A DNA stretch of 64,000 nt from positions 124,001 through 188,000 of the forward strand of contig NZ_WBXM01000004.1 in NCBI RefSeq assembly GCF_033042135.1. Reading direction: 5' to 3'. The number at the start of each line of letters is the position of its first letter. The first letter of the stretch is position 1. Under the pieces are notes generated by a model that was not told the origin of the DNA, did not search any database, and worked only from the letters and a program-made list of their open reading frames with translations. This stretch comes from Haloechinothrix sp033042135. GTDB taxonomy: Bacteria; Actinomycetota; Actinomycetes; Mycobacteriales; Pseudonocardiaceae. The position numbers and the translations under genes are program-made. This document shows positions 32,359 through 40,393 of the stretch, in pieces.

Positions 32359-32970
32359 CTATGTCTGCTCGACGAGGAAGTCGATGACCACGCGCTGCGG
32401 GTCGTCGAGCCGCTGCACCGTGTACGGCACCTCACCGTCCAGCCCCACGTGGAATAGGTGCCGTCCCTCGAACACCGTGTCCTCGACGAGCTCTGCGATG
32501 TGACCATCCTCCGGGCCGTCGAGTCGTTCCGGGCCGTCCCACGGCTCGATCCCCTCAGGCATGGCCTCCTCGTCGGTGGGCATGGCGATGTTGGTGACCG
32601 CGGCCGCCAGCACCGCCTCCCCCTCGATGTCGACCTCCTCGCCCTTGCCCTGGGTGCGCGGGTCGTCGGTGTAGGCCAGGTGCCAGCCCGCGTCGCCCTC
32701 GCCGCCGATCTCGAACACGAGGCGGTCGAAACCCTCGTGGCTGCCCATCCGGACGTCGGTGATCACCACCATGGGGCCAGCGCCCTCGGTGGCCTGCTCG
32801 TCGGTGCCGGAGCCGAAGGTGAACGGTGTCGCTCCGTCCTTTCCGCTGTCCTCGCTCGCCGTTCCTGCTGGTTCGTCAGCCGCATCCTCGGCCTGGTCGT
32901 CCGCGGGTGAGCACGCGCCGAGCAGCACGGCGAGGGTGGTTGTTGCCGCGAGCGAGGTCCGCAAACGCAT
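32359..32970 (-). CDS. AMIN-like domain lipoprotein
   Basis: 203 residues from the ATG at 32970, which has AAGGAGG in front (within an alternative upstream start). Signal peptide with lipobox LLGAC. After a disordered acidic linker, the domain MVVITDVRMGSHEGFDRLVFEIGG ... DGEVPYTVQRLDDPQRVVIDFLVE matches the AMIN-like fold of actinobacterial lipoproteins, which may bind cell-wall glycans. Divergent from the iron-binding lipoprotein gene. Confidence 0.75.
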   Translation of the reverse strand: MRLRTSLAATTTLAVLLGACSPADDQAEDAADEPAGTASEDSGKDGATPFTFGSGTDEQATEGAGPMVVITDVRMGSHEGFDRLVFEIGGEGDAGWHLAYTDDPRTQGKGEEVDIEGEAVLAAAVTNIAMPTDEEAMPEGIEPWDGPERLDGPEDGHIAELVEDTVFEGRHLFHVGLDGEVPYTVQRLDDPQRVVIDFLVEQT

Positions 32971-33111
32971 GGCAGGTTCCTCCTTCATGGGACTGCTCCC
33001 GCCAGGTGGCGGGAGTGCGGTATCTGGACCCATGAGAGTAGATCCGAGCGAGCCATTCGGCAGGACAGCTCACCCGCAGCGAGGATGAAACCGGAGCGAC
33101 ATACATCACTG

Positions 33112-33145
33112 TTAGGTTTGCCTAAATTAGGTTAGGCTTCCCTTC
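33112..33145 (+). promoter_or_regulatory. Two overlapping IdeR/DtxR boxes
   Basis: Box A (33112-33130, TTAGGTTTGCCTAAATTAG) matches 15 of 19 positions and box B (33127-33145, TTAGGTTAGGCTTCCCTTC) 17 of 19 of the consensus TWAGGTTAGSCTWACCTWA. They are offset by 15 bp, about 36 bp before the iron-binding protein start. Two IdeR dimers per box pair would give tight iron-dependent repression. Confidence 0.85.
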
Positions 33146-33181
33146 GAGTTAATCGTTCCCTGCAAGGAAGGTTCGAGTTCG

Positions 33182-34243
33182 ATGAGAAGACCTGTGCTGT
33201 TGCGTTTCGGCGCGCTGGCCGCCGGTGCGGTGCTGCTGCCTGCTCTGGCCGCGTGCGGCACCGACGAGGAGAACGGTGGCGGCGATGCTGCCGCCGAGAA
33301 CGGCGAGGGCGGCACCCTGACGATCTACTCCGGGCGCAACGAGGAGCTGGTCGGCGGGATCCTCGACGAGCTGGAGGAGGCCACCGGCCGGGATGTCGAG
33401 GTGCGCTACGGCGACAGTGCCGAGATGGCCGCGCAGCTCCTCGAAGAGGGCGACGCCACCGACGCCGACCTGTTCTTCTCGCAGGACGCCGGGGCGCTGG
33501 GCGCACTGTCCCAGCAGGGCATGCTCGCCGAACTGCCCGACGAGGTTCTCGACGTGGTTCCTGAACGCTTCCGGGCCGAGGACGACACCTGGGCGGCGAC
33601 CTCGGCGCGTGCCAGGGTGATCGCTTACAACGCCGAGCTGGTCGACGAGGCCGAGCTGCCCGACAACCTCGATGAGCTCGTCGACGAGCGCTGGCGCGGC
33701 GAGGTGGGCTTCGCGCCGACCAATGCTTCCTGGCAGGCCTTCGTCACCGGCTTGCGGGTACTCGAAGGCGATGACGGTGCCCGTGACTGGCTGATGGCGT
33801 TCCGTGACAACGAGCCGGAGCAGTTCGAGAACAACTCCTCCACCCTGGAAGGGGTCGACAACGGCGAAGTCTCCCTCGGGTTGATCAACCACTACTACCA
33901 CCACGCGCTGGTCGAGGAGCGCGGTGAGGACAACGTCGACGTCGAGATCCACTACGCGGAGCAGGACGACCCGCTCGCGCTTGTCAACATCGCCGGGGTC
34001 GGTATCCTGAACAGCAGTGACAACCAGGATGCGGCCGAGGAGGCCGCTGCCTTCCTGGTCTCGGAGGATGCGCAGCAGTACTTCGCCGACGAGACCGCCG
34101 AGTACGCGGTCCGCGACGGGGTGACGTCCACAGTGCACGACCTGCCGCCGATTGACGAGCTGCCCAGCCCGGACATCGATCTGTCCGAGCTGGCCCCACT
34201 GGAGGAGACCCTGGAGATGCTCCAGGACGTGGGACTGTCCTGA
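33182..34243 (+). CDS. Iron(III) ABC transporter substrate-binding lipoprotein (orphan)
   Basis: 353 residues. Lipobox LAAC near residue 24. The mature part starts GTLTIYSGRNEELVGGILDELEEATG, continues with DADLFFSQDAGALGALS, and has the LINHYYHHAL tyrosine/histidine cluster that binds Fe3+ in FbpA/FutA-type proteins. Control by IdeR boxes directly upstream agrees. The permease and ATPase genes that normally follow are missing; the next gene is convergent and unrelated. It must use transporter parts encoded elsewhere or act otherwise. Confidence 0.9.
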   Translation: MRRPVLLRFGALAAGAVLLPALAACGTDEENGGGDAAAENGEGGTLTIYSGRNEELVGGILDELEEATGRDVEVRYGDSAEMAAQLLEEGDATDADLFFSQDAGALGALSQQGMLAELPDEVLDVVPERFRAEDDTWAATSARARVIAYNAELVDEAELPDNLDELVDERWRGEVGFAPTNASWQAFVTGLRVLEGDDGARDWLMAFRDNEPEQFENNSSTLEGVDNGEVSLGLINHYYHHALVEERGEDNVDVEIHYAEQDDPLALVNIAGVGILNSSDNQDAAEEAAAFLVSEDAQQYFADETAEYAVRDGVTSTVHDLPPIDELPSPDIDLSELAPLEETLEMLQDVGLS

Positions 34244-34269
34244 TCGGATCGATCCTTTGATGTGCGGTT

Positions 34270-34304
34270 GTGTGGCCCCGGGCGTGATCTGCCCGGGGCC
34301 ACAC
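34270..34304. terminator. Bidirectional hairpin terminator
   Basis: A perfect 14-bp stem GTGTGGCCCCGGGC/GCCCGGGGCCACAC with a 7-base loop between the convergent iron-binding protein and AmiS genes, serving both. Confidence 0.85.
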
Positions 34305-34307
34305 CGG

Positions 34308-34844
34308 TCAGGCTGCCGGTAACGGCAGGAGCTCGTTGAGCAGCAGGTAGGCGGGCAGCCAGGCGGTCCCGACCCCCGCGAGCAGCGTCACCGCAGCTGC
34401 CAATCGGGTGATGGCCAGCCGCTGCGCGAGCAGCAGGAAGTACAGGAACCACAACACCGCCCACACTGCCCAGTTCACGGCCAACCAGGTCAGCCACGGC
34501 TGGCCGTCGGCAGCGGTGAAGGTGAGCCAGGCGGTCGGTACGGCCGTGATCGCGACGAACAGGCAGTACCAGCCCAACCCCCTGCCGTCGACATCCAGAT
34601 ACTGGTTGATCGCCACCCACAGGTAGGTGAAGGCGAACAGCAGGATGTAGGCGGCGAGCTCGATCGAGGCGAGGTTCCCCTCGATCGTTCCCACCACCGC
34701 CACGGTGATCGCGGAGATCAGCCCGATACCGCCCGCGAAGGTATTGAGCACCCCGACCTCGCGGTCGGCGATGTGGCCGAGCAGCCAAATGCCGTTCACG
34801 ACCAGTACGGCGCCGACGTACAGCAGCACCAGTGCGATGATCAT
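34308..34844 (-). CDS. amiS: AmiS/UreI family amide or urea channel
   Basis: 178-residue membrane protein with about six hydrophobic spans, starting MIIALVLLYVGAVLVVNGIWLLG, the typical AmiS/UreI beginning (Y-x-G-A-V-L...N-G). It contains YLWVAINQYLDVDGRGLGWYC. It conducts urea or short-chain amides across the membrane. Directly downstream of formamidase (16 bp), it supplies that enzyme with substrate. Confidence 0.9.
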   Translation of the reverse strand: MIIALVLLYVGAVLVVNGIWLLGHIADREVGVLNTFAGGIGLISAITVAVVGTIEGNLASIELAAYILLFAFTYLWVAINQYLDVDGRGLGWYCLFVAITAVPTAWLTFTAADGQPWLTWLAVNWAVWAVLWFLYFLLLAQRLAITRLAAAVTLLAGVGTAWLPAYLLLNELLPLPAA

Positions 34845-34860
34845 CGTGTGCTCCCGGTGC

Positions 34861-36114
34861 TCAGCTGGCGACTGCGGCCTGGCCGCGATCGCCTGACACC
34901 GGACCCGTCGAAGACGGCCGGATGTCGAAGTCGAAGATCGCCGTCGGCAGGTACAGCGAGCAGCAGGCGTTGGGGAGGTCGACCACGCCGCTGATCCGCC
35001 CCTCGATCGGTGCCGACCCCAGCAGCAGGTAGGCCTGCTCCCCGGTGTAGCCGAACCGCTTCAGGTACTCGATGGCGTTCAGGCAGGCGTTCCGGTAGGC
35101 GACGGTGGCGTCCATGTAGTGGTTCGTGTTCGTGTCGTGGTCCACCGAGACGCCGATGAACGTCACGAACTCCGAGTACCGAGGCTCTACGTTGCCCGGC
35201 ATGAACACCGGGTTGGTGGTGATGCCGTACCGCTCCATACCGCCCTTGATGACGTCGACGGCGAAGTCGATAAAGCCACCCATCTCAATCGCGCCGCAGA
35301 AGGTGATCTCGCCGTCACCCTGGCTGAAGTGAAGGTCGCCGCCCGAAAACTTCCCGCCGGGGACGAAGACCGGGTAGAAGATGCGTGACCCGCGGGTGAA
35401 GTTCTTGATGTCGTGGTTCCCGCCGTTCTCTCTGGCTGGCACGGTCCGGGCGCCCTCGCGCGCGACCTTGTCGAACTCGACGGAACCGGGGCGCAGCGTT
35501 CCCGCGAGCACGTCGGACGTGTTGGGCGGCAAGGCCAGCGGTGGCACGCGATCCGGGTCCGTGGCGATCAGGTTGCGCTCCCGCTGGTTCCATCGATCCA
35601 GCAGCTCCGCCGACGGTGCGGTGCCGAACAGCCCGGGGTGGGTGATGCCGGTGTAGCGGATCCCCGGAAGGTGCCGGGAGGTCGCCTGCTGCCCGTGGAA
35701 GTCCCAGATGGCCTTGAGGGGGTCGGGGTAGTGGTCGGTGAGGAAGCCGCCGCCGTTGTTCCTGGCGAACACGCCGGTATAGCCCCACCCTTGTCCGGCG
35801 ACCGGGCCGGTCTCCTGCGGTACGGGGCCAAGGTCGAGAATGTCGATGACCAGCAGGTCACCTGGCTCAGCTCCCGCGACGGAGATCGGCCCGCTGAGCA
35901 TATGGCATCGGTCAAGGCCGATGTCGCGTACATCGTTGGCCGAGTCGTTGTTTCCGATCTGCCCATCGGTCCACTCACGACATTCCACACGGAATTCTTG
36001 ACCGGGACGTACCTCCACCGCAGCGGGAATGTCGGGATGCCAGCGGTTGTGCCCGGGAACGTCCTGCTCGGTCATGCTTTTCGACTGATCGACACTGAAT
36101 ACCACGTCAGGCAT
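34861..36114 (-). CDS. fmdA: Formamidase / acetamidase
   Basis: 417 residues starting MPDVVFSVDQSKSMTEQDVPGHNRWHPDIP. It is of FmdA family length and pattern: GDLLVIDILDLGPVPQ, GFLTDHYPDPLKAIWDFHG, HPGLFGTAPS, ENGGNHDIKNFTRG, GDLHFSQGDGEITFCGAIEMGG. It hydrolyses formamide or acetamide to ammonia and acid, and is cytosolic. It lies between FmdB and AmiS in one operon under the MarR-type promoter at 36513-36553. Confidence 0.93.
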   Translation of the reverse strand: MPDVVFSVDQSKSMTEQDVPGHNRWHPDIPAAVEVRPGQEFRVECREWTDGQIGNNDSANDVRDIGLDRCHMLSGPISVAGAEPGDLLVIDILDLGPVPQETGPVAGQGWGYTGVFARNNGGGFLTDHYPDPLKAIWDFHGQQATSRHLPGIRYTGITHPGLFGTAPSAELLDRWNQRERNLIATDPDRVPPLALPPNTSDVLAGTLRPGSVEFDKVAREGARTVPARENGGNHDIKNFTRGSRIFYPVFVPGGKFSGGDLHFSQGDGEITFCGAIEMGGFIDFAVDVIKGGMERYGITTNPVFMPGNVEPRYSEFVTFIGVSVDHDTNTNHYMDATVAYRNACLNAIEYLKRFGYTGEQAYLLLGSAPIEGRISGVVDLPNACCSLYLPTAIFDFDIRPSSTGPVSGDRGQAAVAS

Positions 36115-36163
36115 GGCTTTCCTCCTTGATGGGCTGGGCTGTCACGTTCGCTCGTCGCCGGGA

Positions 36164-36493
36164 TCACCGGCCGGGGTCTGCCGGGTGCGGGGCCTGGCGC
36201 AGTCGCTGGGCAGCCTGCTTGCCGACCAGCTTCACCAGTTCCGGTCGGGCCGGGGCGGGATCCGGCCGGGGGTCGGTGTCGCGACGGGTGACGCGCGGGC
36301 GCTCGCTGCTCTCGGCCGCGCATTCGCGGGCCGCGCTGACCTCGCGGGATACCCGATTCAGTCGGGGCGGGGAGAATGCGCGGCGAGCGTGGCCGTCGCA
36401 GCCCGGACAGGGTTCGGTGGTAGGTGCGGCTCCCATGGCGTGTACGCGCTCCAGAGGGCCGCAGCTTCGGCACCGGTACTCATAGCTCGGCAT
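36164..36493 (-). CDS. fmdB: FmdB-type zinc-ribbon protein
   Basis: 109 residues starting MPSYEYRCRSCGPLERVHAMG, followed by CPGCDGHARRAFSPP. The CxxC pair forms the FmdB/CxxC_CXXC_SSSS zinc ribbon, proposed to regulate formamidase in Methylophilus. The C-terminal half is basic and disordered. GGAGGG precedes the ATG. First gene of the fmdB-fmdA-amiS operon. Confidence 0.88.
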   Translation of the reverse strand: MPSYEYRCRSCGPLERVHAMGAAPTTEPCPGCDGHARRAFSPPRLNRVSREVSAARECAAESSERPRVTRRDTDPRPDPAPARPELVKLVGKQAAQRLRQAPHPADPGR

Positions 36494-36512
36494 ATGGTCC
36501 CTCCGACGCAAG

Positions 36513-36553
36513 TAGTTTCAGATGAAACTAATCCGGATGGAAATATAAGTCAA
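36513..36553 (-). promoter_or_regulatory. Promoter of the fmdB-fmdA-amiS operon with overlapping palindromic operator
   Basis: Read on the minus strand, -35 TTGACT (36553-36548), a 17-bp spacer and -10 TAGTTT (36530-36525) form a good sigma-70-like promoter. The perfect 18-bp palindrome TAGTTTCAGATGAAACTA (36513-36530) starts at the -10 box, so a bound MarR dimer would block RNA polymerase. The MarR gene stands 93 bp upstream. Confidence 0.75.
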
Positions 36554-36622
36554 GACTGATACGGGCTTCCGTTGCTGCTGAGGCGGTGCTGCCTGCGTCG
36601 CCGGATGGTGGCGGCGTCCGGG

Positions 36623-37048
36623 TCAGCGACGGTGTGCGGTGAGGCGTTCGAGGAGCTCGGCCAGCCGGGCCTTGTCCTCCTCGGTGAGTGCCGCGGTGAG
36701 GGCCTCCTCCTCCCGTTCCAGCGTGGCGGCGAGGTTGCGGTAGAGGTTCTTGCCTCGGGCGGAGAGGTAGACAAGCACGCGCCTGCGATCGGCGATGTCG
36801 CCACGCCGGTAGATCAGGTTGACCTCGACCAGCCGGTCGATCACCCGGGTCAGCGTGGCGGCGGGCAGCATGGCGTGCTCGGCGATGTCGCGCATGGTGT
36901 GCCCTGATCCATCGGCGAGCAACGCGAGCACGCGCCATTGGGGGAGCGTCAGGCCCTCGGCATCGAGCGCCGCACCCAGCCGACGGGACACCTCGTGCTC
37001 GGCGCGGGTGAGGAGCTCGGCGAGCTGCCAGCCAACGCGTGCGGTCAT
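36623..37048 (-). CDS. MarR family transcriptional regulator
   Basis: 141 residues with the winged helix LTLPQWRVLALLADGSGHTMRDIAEHAMLPAATLTRVIDRLVEVNLIYRRGDIADRR; the DRR wing motif is present. It lies between the fmd operon and the divergent AmiC-like gene. Palindromes occur on both sides (36513-36530 and 37078-37112), so it probably controls both units. The ligand is presumably an amide, or relief comes through the AmiC-like sensor. Confidence 0.88.
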   Translation of the reverse strand: MTARVGWQLAELLTRAEHEVSRRLGAALDAEGLTLPQWRVLALLADGSGHTMRDIAEHAMLPAATLTRVIDRLVEVNLIYRRGDIADRRRVLVYLSARGKNLYRNLAATLEREEEALTAALTEEDKARLAELLERLTAHRR

Positions 37049-37077
37049 TGCGCCTCACGTCCGATCGCGACTACGGT

Positions 37078-37112
37078 CATAGTCACTATAAATGATTCCT
37101 GTTGGAACTATG
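37078..37112. promoter_or_regulatory. Divergent MarR / amiC-like control region
   Basis: CATAGT (37078-37083) pairs with ACTATG (37107-37112), and inside lies the 11-base palindrome ATAGTCACTAT (37079-37089). It is 30 bp from the MarR start and 37 bp from the AmiC-like start. It is AT-rich compared with its flanks and differs in sequence from the fmdB operator. Confidence 0.6.
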
Positions 37113-37148
37113 TGTTCCCGACCGGGCGGCAAGCGATGGGAGTCTTCC

Positions 37149-38264
37149 ATGCAGCCGATATCGTCGACCCGAGGCGATGTGACACGCCCGATCACTCCGG
37201 AGACGGGAACCATGCAGGTGGCGCTGGTGATCCCGCTGCAAGGCCCGGAGGGAATCTTCGGACCGTCCTGCGAGGCGTGTGCCCAGCTCGCGGTTGACGA
37301 GATCAACGCGACCTCCGGTGTGCTCGGGCGGGAGCTGCGCCTGGTCGTCGTCGACGGCGCGGCCGGGCCGGAATGCGTCGCCGACGAGCTGGACGTGCTG
37401 ATCTCGGCAGGGGCGATCGACGCCGTGACCGGCTGGCACATCTCGGCGGTCCGCGAGGTGGTGGCACCGCGTGTCGCCGATCGGGTGCCGTACGTGTACA
37501 CCCCACTTTACGAGGGTGGCGAGCGTACGCCGGGGGTGTTCCTGACAGGCGAGACGCCGGGCCGCCAGCTGCTGCCCGCGATGCGGTGGATGGCCGCCGA
37601 GCTCGGTGTGCGCCGCTGGTGCATCGTGGGTGACGACTACGTCTGGCCTCGCGGCTCCGCCGCGGCAGCGCACGGGTACGCCGAACGGTGCGGCGCGCGT
37701 ATCTGCGACGAGGTGTACGTGGGGCTCGGCACGGAGGATTTCGCCGGACCGCTGCGACGCATCGAGCGCAGCGGCGCGCAGGGTGTGCTGATGTTCCTCG
37801 TCGGCAACGACGCGGTGCGGTTCAACCGGGCTTTCGCGCAGGCCGGGCTCGACCGCGAGCTGCTGCGGCTGAGCCCACTGATGGAGGAGAACATGCTGGC
37901 GGCTAGCGGGCCGGGCGCCACGCGCGAGATCTACAGCGCCTCCGGCTTTTTCGAATCGGTCGCCACGCCCGAGTCGCTGGACTTCATCGGCCGGTACGCG
38001 ACGCGATTCGGCCCGGAAGCGCCGCTGCTGAACAGCATGGGTGAGTCGTGCTACGAGGGGATGCGGTTGCTGTCGGCGCTGGCCTGCCAGGCTGACGCGC
38101 TGGACGTGCGGCGGATGTACACCGAGGCCGAGGCCGTGGCGTATGGCGGGCCACGCGGTGAGGTTCGGCTCAGCAGCAATCACCTGAACCAGCGCGTGTA
38201 CCTGGCCAAGGCCAGCGAGATGCGGTTTGACGTGCTCACCGAACTCCCGCCGGTAACGGTCTAG
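37149..38264 (+). CDS. AmiC-like periplasmic-fold amide-binding protein without signal peptide
   Basis: 371 residues. From about residue 22, VALVIPLQGPEGIFGPSCEACAQLAVDEINATSGVLGRELRLVVVDG is the type I ligand-binding fold used by AmiC, UrtA and branched-chain amino-acid receptors. No signal peptide or lipobox occurs from any candidate start, so it is cytosolic like Pseudomonas AmiC, which senses amides and restrains the antiterminator AmiR. No ANTAR protein is nearby; a MarR is divergent. GGGAG precedes the ATG at 37149. Confidence 0.82.
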   Translation: MQPISSTRGDVTRPITPETGTMQVALVIPLQGPEGIFGPSCEACAQLAVDEINATSGVLGRELRLVVVDGAAGPECVADELDVLISAGAIDAVTGWHISAVREVVAPRVADRVPYVYTPLYEGGERTPGVFLTGETPGRQLLPAMRWMAAELGVRRWCIVGDDYVWPRGSAAAAHGYAERCGARICDEVYVGLGTEDFAGPLRRIERSGAQGVLMFLVGNDAVRFNRAFAQAGLDRELLRLSPLMEENMLAASGPGATREIYSASGFFESVATPESLDFIGRYATRFGPEAPLLNSMGESCYEGMRLLSALACQADALDVRRMYTEAEAVAYGGPRGEVRLSSNHLNQRVYLAKASEMRFDVLTELPPVTV

Positions 38265-38359
38265 GGAGTACTAGCTCCATCGTCCTCGCGGGAACCGGCT
38301 GCGGGCGTGGTGCGGTACCGCTGCGATGATGAACCCGGCGGTGGACAGAAGAGGTGAGC

Positions 38360-39190
38360 ATGAGCGTACTGCTTGTCGGGTGCGGGGATCTCGGCACCGA
38401 GGTCGGGTTACGTTTCGCGGCGGAGGGGCGCCACGTGGTCGCGCTGCGCCGCACGGTGGGGAACCTGCCCGTGGAGATCACGGGGTACCCGGTCGATCTC
38501 ACCGACGGGGTACCGGATATCCCGGGCACCACGGAGATCGTCGTGATCGCCCTGACTGCCGACCAGCGCACGGAAGCGGCTTACCGTTCCACCTATATGG
38601 ATGGTGTGGCCAACGCCCTGGAGGCGGTGCGGCGAGTGCACCCGGAACGCGTGCTGTTCGTGTCGTCCACATCGGTCTACGGGGTCTCCGATGGGCGCTG
38701 GATCGACGAGGAGACGCCCGCCGAACCGGCATCACCGAACGGGGCCGTGTTACTCGAAGCCGAGCGGCTGCTGCACGAGCGGGTGCCCCGCGCGACGGTG
38801 TTCCGGCTAGCCGGCCTGTACGGCCCTGGTCGGGGTGCGCTGCTGCGGCGGGTGCGCGAGGGCGAGCCGGTGCCGGACCCTCCCGGCTACACCAACCGGA
38901 TCCACCGCGACGACGCCGCCGCGGCGATCGTGCACCTGACCACCCGGGTCGCCGACCCCGCCTCGGTCTACCTCGGTGCCGATCACTCGCCCGCGTCCCA
39001 GGCCGAGATCATGTCGTTCCTGGCGACGGAGCTCGGCGTGCCGCAACCAGCGGGTACCGGCCGGGAACCAGTACGCGGCAAGCGCTGCCGCAATGACCGC
39101 CTGGTGACCAGCGGCTTCCGCTTCACCTATCCCACCTACCGGGAGGGCTACCGCGCGGTACTGGCCGGGCACGGAGTCGCCCACCGCTGA
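38360..39190 (+). CDS. NAD(P)-dependent epimerase/dehydratase-like SDR (YeeZ type)
   Basis: 276 residues starting MSVLLVGCGDLGTEVGLRFAAEGRHVVALRR. The glycine-rich turn GCGDLG is of the atypical GxGxxG type, followed by VLFVSSTSVYGVSDGRWIDEE in place of the classic YxxxK, and FRLAGLYGPGRGAL. Extended SDRs of this type are often poorly characterised. Shine-Dalgarno AGAAGAGG precedes the ATG; a GTG two codons earlier is possible. Substrate unknown. Confidence 0.8.
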   Translation: MSVLLVGCGDLGTEVGLRFAAEGRHVVALRRTVGNLPVEITGYPVDLTDGVPDIPGTTEIVVIALTADQRTEAAYRSTYMDGVANALEAVRRVHPERVLFVSSTSVYGVSDGRWIDEETPAEPASPNGAVLLEAERLLHERVPRATVFRLAGLYGPGRGALLRRVREGEPVPDPPGYTNRIHRDDAAAAIVHLTTRVADPASVYLGADHSPASQAEIMSFLATELGVPQPAGTGREPVRGKRCRNDRLVTSGFRFTYPTYREGYRAVLAGHGVAHR

Positions 39191-39258
39191 GTCGGGCGTG
39201 GGGCTGAACGTGACGTTCAGCGCTTTCTACGGAACCAACGCCACGTTCGGCTCCCGGC

Positions 39259-40135
39259 TCATCGCCCGGACAGCTCCTCGACGAGCTTCAGCAGCGCGGA
39301 ATGATCCAGGTAGCCGTCGCCGCGCGTCACCATGGCACCCATGAGCTGGGCCACCTCGGTGCCCGCCGGGATCGCCGCCCCCGCCTGGCGGGCAGCCGAC
39401 TGCGCGATCCCCAGGTCTTTGTGGTGCAGTTCCATCCGCCCACCAGGGCGGAAGTCGCGCCGTAGCAGGCCGTCCGCCTTGCGGTCGAGGATCGCGTTGC
39501 CCGCGAGGCCGCCGGAGAGCACACGCACGGCCGCCTGGGTGTTCACGCCGTGCGCGTCTAGGAACACGATGCCCGTCGGCGACGGCCTGAATCATTCCCG
39601 CCACGACGAGCTGGTTGGCCGCCTTCACCGTCTGGCCGGTGCCTGCCGGGCCGACATGGACCACGGTGGCGCCCATGGCATCCAATACCGGTCGTGCGGC
39701 CGCGACGTCGGTGGCCTCACCCCCGACCATGATCGCCAGGTCGCCGTCGACGGCTCCCTGCTCACCCCCACTGACGGGCGCATCGAGGGCGCCCACCGCG
39801 CGGTCGGCCGCGCGCCGGTGCACGGTACGCGCGGTCTCGGGGTGGATGGTGCTGCAGTCGACGATGGTCGCGCCGTCGGCGGCATGGGCGAGGACGCCGT
39901 CGTCGCCGAGCACGACCCGCTCAACGGTGTCCGAATTGGGCAGCATCGTCACCACGACATCGGCCGAACGCACGGCCTCGGCGACCGAACCGGCCGTGTG
40001 CCCACCCCGCCCGGCAAGCCGCTGCCTGGCTGGCTCGCTCCGGTTGTAGCCGAGCACCTCGAACCCGGCTGCGACCAGGTTGCCTGCCATGGGGCCACCC
40101 ATGATGCCAAGGCCGATGAATCCCACGGTAGCCAC
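39259..40135 (-). pseudogene. 3-hydroxyisobutyrate dehydrogenase / tartronate semialdehyde reductase-like, frameshifted
   Basis: Begins MATVGFIGLGIMGGPMAGNLVAAG (GTG at 40135) with DAPVSGGEQGAVDGDL and AANQLVVAGMIQAVAD, then changes frame. The correct continuation IVFLDAHGVNTQAAVRVLSGGLAG ... ELHHKDLGIAQSAARQAG lies in another frame to the stop at 39259. The switch is at the CCC run 39572-39574 (GGG on the coding strand): removing one G restores a 291-residue normal-length protein. Either a recent inactivation or a sequencing error. The catalytic Lys region (VKAANQ) precedes the shift. Confidence 0.85.
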
Positions 40136-40183
40136 GCTCGGTGCCTACCACCGACCAGGTACCCGCGCAACCACCGGCCCGGC

Positions 40184-40271
40184 CATGCCGTGTCGGGCGC
40201 CCCAGCATGCCGTGTCGGGCGCGCGGGCATGTCGTGTCGGGCGCCTGGACACGCCGTGTTGACGTGGCGCG
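40184..40271. repeat. 22-bp period repeat array, four direct units
   Basis: CGTGT recurs at 40189, 40211, 40233 and 40255, exactly 22 bp apart. The first three units share the core CATGCCGTGTCGGGCGC with one base change; the fourth (CACGCCGTGTTG) is degenerate. It lies between the divergent starts of the frameshifted dehydrogenase and the ATP-grasp gene. Same family as 7086-7220. Confidence 0.85.
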
Positions 40272-40393
40272 GCTCAGCGAGCGTCCTGCGCTGCGGCTGG
40301 CGGCCAGATCCGGCAAGCTGAGAGGGGCACGACGCACATCCGCCTCCCGTGGCGCAGTCGGCTGCCAACCCCCATCGCTGACCGGAGAACCTG

